NCBI RefSeq assembly: GCF_001659605.2
Contig: NC_035170.2
Coordinates: forward strand, 5,084,001 to 5,148,000
Length of the DNA stretch: 64,000 nucleotides
Source: Manihot esculenta
Taxonomy: Eukaryota > Streptophyta > Magnoliopsida > Malpighiales > Euphorbiaceae
Reading direction: 5' to 3'
Part shown: in pieces, positions 50,370 through 59,512 of the stretch
How positions within the stretch are numbered: the stretch's first letter is position 1
Layout of the letters: the number at the start of each line of letters is the position of its first letter
Notes under the pieces: generated by a model
Seen by the model: only the letters and a program-made list of their open reading frames with translations
Told to the model about the DNA's origin: nothing
Databases searched by the model: none
Position numbers and translations under genes: made by a program

Positions 50370-51290
50370 GAAGGAAGTTCCGTTAGCATTAGCTCGGATC
50401 TTCACCCTGACTCAGCAGGAGGCTATCACATCGAACACGATGACGTCAGGTACGTTCACTTGGGATGTTCGGATGTGTGTGCTGTTGTTGGACCCTAGTG
50501 TTTCTCTTTCCTTGTTGCCTTGAGAGCCAGTAATAGAGTGGGTTTGATGACTTATGGGCTTAGCGTGTTTTCTCTGGGTTAGTGGACCCGAGTATGATCC
50601 ATCTGCGGCAGAATCAGTCAGTCAGTTTAGTTGAGAGGTTGTGATGAGTAGATGTCTTCCAACTGACCTTCTGGTTCTAGAGCTGACTGTGTGATGTCAT
50701 TCTAGGGCGGATTGGCTAGCTACTCATAGTACTATTTGTGTCTGCAGAGACAAGGTAGGAGAGTTCAGAGCTTAGGATGGATCAGAGGTAGTCCTTGGTG
50801 GGGACAGAGTATAGGTGCCTAGAGGTTTGATGTCAGCCCCACAAGCTCAAAGTTTGCTCAGGAAAGGTTGTCAGAGGGTTCCAGCTCTTGTGCGCAAGGT
50901 TAAGAGTCAGATCAGGGAATCAGCCTCATTGCCCGTTGCTAGTGAGTTCTAGATGTTTCCCAGACGAGCTCTCAGGTTTTCCATCTGTCAGGGAGTTAGA
51001 GTTTGGAGTAGGAGTGGTATCTGGACGTGGAACCATTTCTTTCCTTTCCCTACAGAATGGCACCTGCAGAGAAAGGTAGGAGTTAGGATAGTGTAGAGGC
51101 TTGGTAGATAAGGGTTTTATCCGACTTAGTACCTCACCCTGGAATGTTCCAGTATTGTTGTGGGAAACGAAGGATGGATCCTTGAGACTTTGTTGTGACT
51201 ATACGCAGTTAACACGGTCACTACTAAGGACCAGTTAAGAGTGCTGATTTATTAGAACAGCTAGTAGAACCTAATTGGGGTTTTAGTGAA
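50370..51290 (+). pseudogene. protease and RT remnants of the two-LTR element
   Basis: In changing frames: ARIFTLTQQEA... followed by a second gag-protease junction (50400-50500); a DVILG-type protease end with WLATHSTICVCRDK (50690-50760); QAQSLLRKGCQ, RRALRFS, YRMAPAEKG (50840-51080), the approach to RT; and [11 protein letters not shown] (51165-51200), an RT motif-1 fragment. Stops occur throughout and the RT core after this point is absent. Confidence 0.75.
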
Positions 51291-51611
51291 ATCAGAGATT
51301 TGGGTGTTACCTGGTGAAAGTTAGAAAAAAGGCCAGATTGATTAAGAGGAAAAGAGAGGAATAAGGATCAGAGTGCGCAGCGGAAGCTGTGGAGTTCAGG
51401 AGAAGGTTAGGGTAGTGATTATGGCATTAGTGTCAGATCGACGTAAGGTTTCTAAGTAATCAGAAGTAGAGAGCTTAGGAAATCTCACCTATATGAAACA
51501 GTCAGTGTGAAGAGTGATAAGGAGACCCAGGAGTTCTCTCTTTAGAGAAAAGTGTTAGGTCTTGCTTGCTTCTTTGTTTGGTATGTGAAACATTCGAGGA
51601 CGAATGTTTTT

Positions 51612-51625
51612 AAAGGGGGGAAGAA
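51612..51625 (+). other. polypurine tract
   Basis: AAAGGGGGGAAGAA lies immediately upstream of the 3' LTR; GAGGACGAATG just before it is usual in plant Gypsy elements. It primes plus-strand DNA synthesis. Confidence 0.9.
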
Positions 51626-54083
51626 TGTAATACCCGGCTAGATCAGGCATCGGAATTCCTACCGTCCGGTGGAATTTGAGGATGTCAGAGGTTTCTAGAA
51701 GGGTAAGAGAAAGGTTTTCTAAAATGATTTTAAGTAATGTTAAAGGTTTAGAGGGGGTTAGGATTGAGTTTTGAAGAGAAAAGACCAAGGAGGCAAAATG
51801 CAGGTTCGGCCGCCGAAGGTAATGTTCGACCGCCGAAAGTGCTTGAGGTTTGGCTTTCGAAACTCCAAGTTCGGCCGCCGAACGTTGCATGGTTTTGCAT
51901 GCGGTTAGGCTGCCGAAGCTGAGTCGGTTTGCCACCTATATAAACGCCTCCAGTCGGTGAAATGGATAAGTATAGCTTGTCTTTTCACTTCCAGAGGTTA
52001 AGAACAGGTCCTCTATGAGTTCTCTTCATGTTTTTATCAAATCTTGCAAAGGTTTGATTGGTTTTAATGTTGTTTGAAGGTGTTAAGCTAAAAAGAGAAG
52101 TTTTGAGGTTTGGAGAGTTTGAAGGAGAGTTGCTCCATATCTCTTAGTTCAGATCGTTCATCTTCTTGATCAAGAGGTAAGTGAATATCCTGAATTTCTT
52201 GTGATGATTTATAGAGGTTTTGGGTAGAGTTGCATGAGTAGGTTTCAAAGTGTGTTTTTGATGGTTTATGGGTGCAAGCATGTATATAGATGTTATATGT
52301 GTTGTTTGTTGGGGTTTTAGGTAGTTTTGGACCCCTTTGTGCATATACTAGAGTATATGTATGTTGAGGACTTGTGGTTTGCATGTGTTGGGTGTTGGAA
52401 TGGATTGAGGAGCTTGGTTGCCATCGCGGATGAGTTCTGGATGAACTCAGGTTTGGCAGCCGAAGGTACATTCGGCCGCCGAACCCCTTGAGGAGGTGGC
52501 ATCCGCTGCCAAAGCTCACCCCCGAGCGTTTTGAGTTTCGGCTCTAGAAGGGGGATTCGGCCGTCGAAGGTGCCGCCGAAGGGTAGAGACTTTCGTCTCT
52601 AGAGTGTCTTTCAGCCCCCGAACCTTGCCCCCGAAAGGGTTCGGCAGCCGAAAGGAGAAATTCGGCCGCCGAAGGTGCATGAGTTTCCGCTCTGGAGAGG
52701 ACATTCGGCCGTCGAACCTGCCGCCGAAAGTGTTCTGTCCAGCCTTCTGCTGCATGCTTTATGTGATTGTTCTAAGAGCTTTTAGAAGGGGTTTTGGGGA
52801 GTTGGTTACGAGTTGTTTATGAGTTGTTCAGACCTCATTCGAGTCCATTTGTGTAGGATTGGACCCGAGAGATCAAGGAGGTCGTCAGGGTTAGTAGAGG
52901 CAGTTCAGTACCTGCTAGAGGAGCAGAGGTGAGTAGAACTAAACTTAATGTTTTTACTCTGAGAAATGATATATATTTGTAGCATGTTTCATGCATCATG
53001 AGTTTCATGAATATGCAATAGGTTGATTGCATTAGTAGACATGAATATGCTGCATTGCATTAGTTATTGTTGATGGGGATTGGACCCAGGCGACTCCAAT
53101 AGCCCATGATCTGTTATGGCTAGATAAGGCCTGTGGGAGCTCCATAGGAGAGGCCGGGCGCTAGTTCATGTAGTGACCTGGGAGTCCATAGGGGCCGGGC
53201 ACCGACAGAGGGAGTTTTGGGGTCATGTCTAATCCGAGATGTGAAATGTTTGTGCTGTGACGCATTTCATGAGAGCATGTAATGAATGAACTATTTTCAG
53301 TGTTTCTACTCACTGGGCTTTAGTAGCTCATCCTTTTCCCTTAACCCCAGTTTTGCAGGGTCAGAGATAGCCATGGGAAGACAGAGACAGCAGGATGTCA
53401 ATTATGGTATTGCTTGTGTAATAGAGTAGTGGACATGATGTAAATTAAAGAGATATATGTAAAATGATGTAATAGAGTGTACGTTAGTGTGTGATGGTTT
53501 AGTATGTGCTTTGCCTAATGTATGTTTACTTCCTAGTGTATGCATGTATCCTGTTTTACGTTTCTTGATGAGAAATATGTCAAACTAGGCTTAACGTATG
53601 ATGTGTTTATAAAACTCCAGTGATTAGGGGAAAAGGGTTAGAGTTCCTTAACCCAGAAATCTGTGAGGGAAGAAAGGGTTCCAATCCCTTGACCCAAGAG
53701 CAGGCCGTGAGGGAAGAAAGGGTTTCAATCCCTTGACCCAAAGCGGGAGCCAAGGCTAACCTGTGATATGCTGACCCTATGAGAGTGGGTTCTATGTTTT
53801 CAGGCATAGGGCATGGAGGTTGAGCGTGGTCGGAGATCACTGGTGTGGGCCTTGAGGGCTGTTTCATATTAGTATATCTAAGTGTTTTTAAGGTTAAGCT
53901 TGGTAATTTTACAGAAAAAGTTTTAAAGACTAGTGGTCTAGTTGGATCATGTATGAGATTTATCAGATATAAAGAGTTCAGGTTAGGCTTGCTACGGGTC
54001 TCGACGGCCTTAAGCCGATCTGGATCCTAGCGCCAAGCAGTTTGGGGCCGTTACAGAGGGGTACCGGTTTCCGGGCTGTTACA
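51626..54083 (+). repeat. 3' LTR of the two-LTR element (2458 bp)
   Basis: Starts TGTAATACCCGGC directly after the purine tract and ends GGGCTGTTACA before GCTCC. TATA box 51937, donor-like 52177, palindrome-rich segment 52445-52735, and a duplicated GGGTT(A/C)(G/C)A-TCCCTTGACCC segment near 53630-53740. Confidence 0.95.
51937..51944 (+). promoter_or_regulatory. TATA box in the 3' LTR
   Basis: TATATAAA, identical in position and context to that of the 5' LTR. Confidence 0.7.
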
Positions 54084-55359
54084 GCTCCGGTAGATGCAGA
54101 TGTCCTAACTCGCTTAGCAGTACGGTCCCCATTGACAATTTTCCCAACAGTAGGAGGAGAAGAAGTGCTCTGAATAAGAGATTCAATATCTTTCTCTGAA
54201 CTATCCTCCCTTGATTCGCTAACGATGATAGGATCCTTAAGAACCATCTTAGAGGTAGCTGGCGTCTTATAGGCAGCAGAACGAGAGCCTCCTGAAGTTG
54301 GCACCAAAGCCAATGAAGGTGCAAGGCTGCGAGCAAAAAGCCAGATGGATGACAAAGGAGTCGCAACATGAAAGACCTCCCGAGTGATATCGGCGACAGA
54401 CTTGTTAACTCAGAAGGCCAACAAAGTCTCTTTGAGATTATCTTTGAACAAGGTAAAATTCTTGAAAAACTTAATCTTATCCATTGGCACTGCAGAGGCT
54501 GCACGGAAAAGGAAAAGAAAATTTAGTTAGAACTTGGCATTAGAAAAAGAAAAATTTAAAGGAAAAACTTAAAAGTACTAGCTTGATGACAATCCTTCAA
54601 GGAGGACATGAACAAACACTTCTTAACATTATATTTTTTCCCTATAGAGGTCAGTTAAAGAAGGCAGATTTGGTCTATAAAATTCAACCTAGGAAACTCA
54701 TTGTAGCCTTGAGGTATATTCTCCCAAGATAGATCGACAACCCATTCAACCCTTGAACTCTTTTTTAGCTCGACGACAACAAAATGTTATACCCAACCCT
54801 TGATCGAATCTTTATAGCTAGTAAAAATGAACAACCTAGCTCGGAAACCAAAATAATAAAATCCATGTATAAATCTAACCAAACGAAAGAAGGTAAAGAA
54901 TACGTTGATAGAAGGAGTAAAACTCCAGCACATACAAATAGACTCAAAACAACTCATGAATAAAATGGAGTTGGGCGTCAACATTCTAGGAGTTGCCTCG
55001 TAGTGTTGGAAAACCTTGATAAAAAAGGGGTAAAAGGGAAAGTTAACTCAAACTCGTCTTGCTTGAAGAAAAACACCAAATTATGCCCCTGTTGGGTATC
55101 TAACAAACTCCTGAGGGATGGATCGGATACAACTATTCTCTCATTATTCAGGAGTGCCCTAATCCTAAAGATTTCAATATCTATTAGGTTGCAGAGAAGA
55201 TGTTGGAGAAAGAAAGACAGAGTGACAGAAGAGACCAAATCATCCACTGTCAAAATTTTAGTAGGAGCTATGAGAAGAGCAATGAGTTACCTTTAACTAG
55301 AGAGTCGAGATTACAGAGGAGGGAAAGGCATAATAGCATAGACGAAACAGAAACGAAAG
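54084..55359 (-). pseudogene. antisense ORF of the Tat element, N-terminal part
   Basis: Reading minus-strand from about 55350: LLDTQQGHNLVFFFKQDEFE, then LTPNSILFMSCFESICMCW, FFTFFRLVRFIHGFYYFGF and FTSYKDSIKGW. This is the pattern of the transposase-like antisense ORF of Tat-lineage retrotransposons (lost frames and stops intervene). A Ser/Thr-rich middle at 54086-54355 is cut by the two-LTR element and resumes at 44186. This ORF class is known from related elements; its role is unresolved. Confidence 0.65.
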
Positions 55360-55721
55360 CAACATGTAATACCCGGCTAGACTCCGGTATCGGAATTCCT
55401 ACCGTCCGGTGGAATCTCGGATGTCGGAGACTTCTAGAAGGGTAAAGCCATGTTTTCATAAAATGTTTTAATGTTTTTCATGGTTTTAAGTAATGAGGAA
55501 ATGAGTTTTTGAATAAAAACACCCTTGGAGGAAAGCTCAGGTTCGGCCGCCGAAACTCAAAGTTCGGCCGCCGAACATGCATGCATTTCGGGTGTGCTTT
55601 AGGCCCCCGAAGGCATGAGTGAGGGAAGCCCAGGTTCGGCCGCCGAACCTCAAGTTCGGCCGCCGAACATGGCATGCATGCGGAGGCACGTTCGGCCCCC
55701 GAACGTGGCTTGACTAGCCAC

Positions 55722-55729
55722 TATAAAAG
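55722..55729 (+). promoter_or_regulatory. TATA box in solo LTR 4
   Basis: TATAAAAG, 360 bp into the LTR, preceded by four TTCGGCCGCCGAA sites and one GTTCGGCCCCCGAAC. Confidence 0.75.
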
Positions 55730-56883
55730 GGTCCCTTAGTCGAAAACGGGCGAGCTTTTTCCCCATTTTCGGCCAAGGTGAGCTCTCCGCCGTCCCTCAC
55801 CAATCTTTGATGTTTTTCCTCTAGATCTTTCAAGATTTTCATCTGTTTTAACTTTGTTTTGAAGATTTGAGCTTTTGAGCAAAGTTTTGGAGCTTGGAGG
55901 TTCAAGAACCCACTCTCTCCCACCTCCGAGTTTTAGGTTGTCTCTCTCTCGATCTTCAAGAGGTAAGAGCCGATCTTAAGCTCATTGCATGTTTAAAGTT
56001 AGTTTTATGAAGATCTTTGGGGTAGAATGCATGTTTAGCTTATAGTTAGGTTTTTGAGTTTATGTTATGTTTTGAGTAATGTATGTTGGATTTGTGTTGC
56101 TTGATGTGTTGTAGTTGGGGTTTAAGGTAGTTTGAGACCCCTAGGAGCTTGTATGCATGTTTTGGTTGAGCTAAATGCATAATGGCATGAGTTTGAGGCA
56201 TTTGTGCATGTTAGAACCAAGTTTCTGCCCTTCGGGAGAAACCAGGTTCGGCAGCCGAAGGGACTTTCGGCCGCCGAACCCTCTTGTGGAGGCAGCCTTC
56301 AGCTGCCGAAGCTTGCCCCCGAAAGGAGACTTTCGTCTCTGTCTGGGAGTTTCGGCCGCCGAAAGTGCCACCGAACATGCATGAGTTTCGCCTCTGTCTG
56401 GGAGTTTCGGCCGCCGAAGGTGCCGCCGAACCTGCCTGACTTTCGGCTCTGGAGGGACTTTCGGCCGTCGAACCTGCCGCCGAAAGTGCCCTGTCCAGCC
56501 TTCCTTTACATGTTTTGCATGATTGTTTCATGATGTTTCAGGGGGTTTTTGGGGAGTAGTTTAGAGTTATGTTCATGTTTGGTTGGTCCCTCATTTGAGT
56601 CCACCTGTGTAGATTCGGACCCGAGGAACCGAGGACCCCAACAGTGAGTTCAGCTGCTTTTGAGTCAGTAGAGCTTCAGCTAGAGGTGAGTAGAATAACT
56701 CTTATGCTTTTAAATAATAAACCCGTTTTAGCATGATTCACGCATCATGAATGCCATGAGATATTTAGGTTGTTTGCATTAGAAATCACGAATATGTTGC
56801 ATTGCATAATATGTTGATGATGTGGATGAATGTTGAATGATCCTTTAATCCTCGTATGTTATGATATGATGATGATACGGTAC

Positions 56884-57040
56884 GAAAGACCAGTGAGGCC
56901 CATTCTACGCCCCTGGCACTATGTAAGAGAAAGACTAGTGAGGCCCATTCTACGCCCCTGGCATTATGGAATGTTATGTCATGCTATGTTATGATTATGT
57001 AAGAGAAAGACCAGTGAGGCCCATTCTACGCCCCTGGCAC
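56884..57040 (+). repeat. minisatellite in solo LTR 4
   Basis: Three units of GAAAGACCAGTGAGGCCCATTCTACGCCCCTGGCA type, the same family as in solo LTRs 1 and 3. Confidence 0.9.
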
Positions 57041-57862
57041 AGTTGGAACATGTAGAGGACTATTGGTGACAAATTCATCCTTGATGTGATTAGCTGTGAT
57101 GTGATGCATTTCATGTTATTATATGTTTCAAATGTTTTATTATTCTGCTCACTGGGCTCTAGTAGCTCACCCCTTTTCCCTAATCCCCCAGGATTGCAGG
57201 TACGGGCTAGACAGAGAAGTCAAGAAGAGTAAAGTCTTGTAATTGTAATAGTTAGAAAGTGGATATGATAAATTGTAAGATGATGTAAAAGTTATGAATA
57301 GTTATGTCATGTATATATTGATTATGAGATTGAGGTTTAGAAGTTGTGCTTGACCCTATGGATATTGTAATCCCTTTTGATACATGATCTTAATGTTTAT
57401 TGATGTCTATGTTTAGCCAACTCAACACATGTTATGCCACCCATTGGAGGCATTGATGAGATCCCACAGAGGGGTTAAGTTTATGATTATGGCTATGTTC
57501 AGTGCATGCACAGGTTGAGTTTGGTGTATGAGAAAATGAATGAAAGAAAAGTTTTAATTTTTTTTATATTTGTTGTTGATCATGTATGGGATTAAGCAGG
57601 TTCACAGGATGTATGTTTGGCTTGCTACGGGTCCCGGCGGCCTTAAGTCGACCCGGATCCTAGCGCCGGTAGCGGTCCGATTTTCGGGTCGTTACACAAC
57701 ATGTGAAAAGCGAAATTCAAAATTAGGAGAAGACGAGAGAAATGACACCTATTAGAGTTCCTTTCTCGAGTTGGAAAAATTAAATGGAATGTCAAAAATT
57801 TACTTCCTCACTAATTATTTCTAATCACGAAATAATTAGTAAGGAAGCAAAAGGGCACTTAA

Positions 57863-58303
57863 TGATTAATGAGTCTTGAACCGCTAGGCATACAAAAATT
57901 CATACCGAAAACGCCTAGGTTAATATAACGTAGGCCCATAACATGTCGCATAAAATGGAATGTGGACCAATTAAGATTTGGTTCTGTGGGCTGGAAAGGA
58001 CTTGGAGGAGCCCAAAGATAATTAGGCCCAAGCAATCACCAACATCCATATGAGAACAAAACCCACAACAATAGAGATAGTGTTTCAAAAGGGTAAAAAG
58101 GAATTAAATAGCTATTCCACGAGAATCAAAATCTCATATTTACGAGTAGACTATTTGTACGAATGTGATAGTTAAATCAGACAGTTAAATTAAAATATAG
58201 GGTGGTAGACACACACTAAAAAAGACAAGAGGAGAGATAATAATTAAATTAAGACTAAATTTACCAAAACTGATAATTCTAAACTCATCTTGGATTTGAA
58301 ACA
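57863..58303 (+). repeat. 3' LTR of the old Tat element
   Basis: Starts TGATTAATGAGTCTTGAA and ends near TTTGAAACA. Diverged homologue of 32018-32464, more AT-shifted, as expected from long decay by C-to-T change. Confidence 0.8.
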
Positions 58304-59338
58304 TTAAATATGTTTAATTAAATAATTTTATAGTAGTTTTTCAGTAAATTAAAATTTTATTAATAAGAGAAGAGAGTTTTTATTTTTATTAATTAGAGTT
58401 TCAACTCAAATTAAACAATATAAAATCTCAATTACCTGATTTGAATATGTGAAGAATAATTTTATAAATCAGGCTGAATGTATAATTTGATGAATTATAT
58501 AATTTTAGTTTATAAGGCACGACTTGAATTATATGTGTTTTAAATTTTAAAATTAAATTATATGCAAAATTTAAAATTTTAATAATTATATTTTATAAAA
58601 TTAAAGGTTAAATTAATTATATTTATTAAAAATTAGTAACGGAACCCAACTGAGATTTTATAAATTAAGAATAATAATTGATTAAACGCTGAAGGAAGAC
58701 AGTGAAAGCGATGGTTTGATGTGAGATATTTTTTATAAAAAATAATAAATAAATAAAAACATGATTGATTAAAATAATAAGAACATGGAAAGTGGAAATC
58801 TTTCAGTTGGAAAATAAAATAATAATATTTTTTTAATTAAAAAAAATAATGGTCATTTGAATGGAAGCCACGTGCCACGTGGGTGTCTCACCAAGATGAT
58901 ACAGCGTGGGGACATGACATCGCTTGCCGATTTAAAATCTAGCTTCTCTTTAGAGGGATATTTCATTATAGACCACATGTTACATAATAATTATATTTGT
59001 TACCCCACAATTTTATTTAAATTAAAGTATATTTTATATAATTTAAAAATGTAATCAACGATATTTTAAAATAAATAAAAATAGTGATTTTAATAATAAA
59101 AAATATTTTATATAAAAAATAATTTTAAAAAATAAGTTATTTTCCGTAAAAAAACAAGATTTAAAATATATCTATACCACCATAAATGAAATAATAATAA
59201 TAATAATAATTAGGGAAAAAAAAGAATCTGTATTCTACAAATGAATTACCCTACCAAAGAATCACGAGGTTCCTAATGCATCTTCTTCACTCTGCCTTGC
59301 TTTATTTCAAATTCCCATGAAAAATAGAATACAAAAAA
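58304..59338. other. AT-rich intergenic DNA
   Basis: AT-rich spacer between the retroelement nest and the EDR2-like gene. A short less AT-rich patch at 58860-58940 (CCACGTGCCACGTGG, a near-palindrome with two CACGTG G-boxes) stands out. No gene seen. Confidence 0.5.
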
Positions 59339-59339
59339 T

Positions 59340-59488
59340 GCATATGATATAAACTCAATTTCATATGAGAATGAGTTTCATAATCGTTAAACTAATTATA
59401 CATATCAAGATTTGTACAAAATCTAAATGTAAATATTTCATCTAATGATTATGAAACTTATTTTCATATGAGATCGAGCATATATAAA
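59340..59488. repeat. hairpin MITE-like inverted repeat in the EDR2-like 3' flank
   Basis: Arms of about 45 bp (59340-59386 and 59445-59488) pair with few mismatches: CATATGAGAATGAGTTTCATAATC against the reverse of GATTATGAAACTTATTTTCATATG. The loop contains a TTTGTACAAA palindrome. It begins about 25 bp past the EDR2-like stop codon, so it is probably inside the 3'UTR. Confidence 0.75.
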
Positions 59489-59512
59489 ATAATTTGTAGG
59501 TGAAGATCATGG

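Larger units (their letters stand above)
44187..54083 (+). mobile_element. two-LTR Gypsy element with reduced interior (young, non-autonomous)
   Basis: The whole element is flanked by GCTCC (44182-44186 and 54084-54088). 5' LTR = 44187-46387 plus 48798-49053 (2457 bp, split by a later solo LTR); 3' LTR = 51626-54083 (2458 bp). By eye the LTRs differ at about 45 positions (roughly 1.9%), so insertion is recent. The interior (49054-51625, 2.57 kb) has a tRNA-Met-type PBS, a short gag frame, scrambled protease/RT fragments and a purine tract, far short of the gag-pol of an autonomous element. Long LTRs, PBS and protease-RT wording suggest a chromovirus (Del/Tekay-like) clade. Confidence 0.93.
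55365..57696 (+). mobile_element. solo LTR 4 of the long-LTR Gypsy family (2332 bp)
   Basis: TGTAATACCCGG ... GGGTCGTTACA flanked by CAACA (55360-55364, 57697-57701), inserted near the 3' end of the Tat element. TATA box 55722, donor-like 55963, four palindromes upstream of the TATA box (55540-55670), a second cluster at 56245-56490, and a minisatellite at 56884-57040. It has the richest set of intact palindromes. Confidence 0.93.
32018..58303 (+). mobile_element. old Tat-type Ty3/Gypsy retrotransposon, split by nested insertions
   Basis: Diverged flanking LTRs (32018-32464 and 57863-58303) bracket, in order, gag, protease, RT, RNase H, a second RNase H, integrase and an antisense ORF. All frames carry stops and frameshifts. 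Two RNase H domains and an antisense ORF between integrase and 3' LTR are features of the Tat lineage. It is interrupted by a hAT-like transposon (37054-38181), solo LTRs (34516-36729, 40415-42666, 55365-57696) and a two-LTR element (44187-54083). No matching 5-bp duplication remains at the outer ends (ATCGA upstream; TTAAA downstream), consistent with age. Confidence 0.85.

Noticed and set aside
44187..54083. Segmental or tandem duplication as explanation for the two nearly identical 2.45-kb blocks
   Set aside because: The blocks have TG/CA ends, a PBS and PPT between them, and a flanking GCTCC duplication, so they are LTRs of one element.
34700..57000. Regularly spaced palindromic repeats resembling a CRISPR array
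   Set aside because: Spacing is irregular, repeats are 13 bp, they sit inside LTRs with target duplications, and the DNA is plant nuclear.
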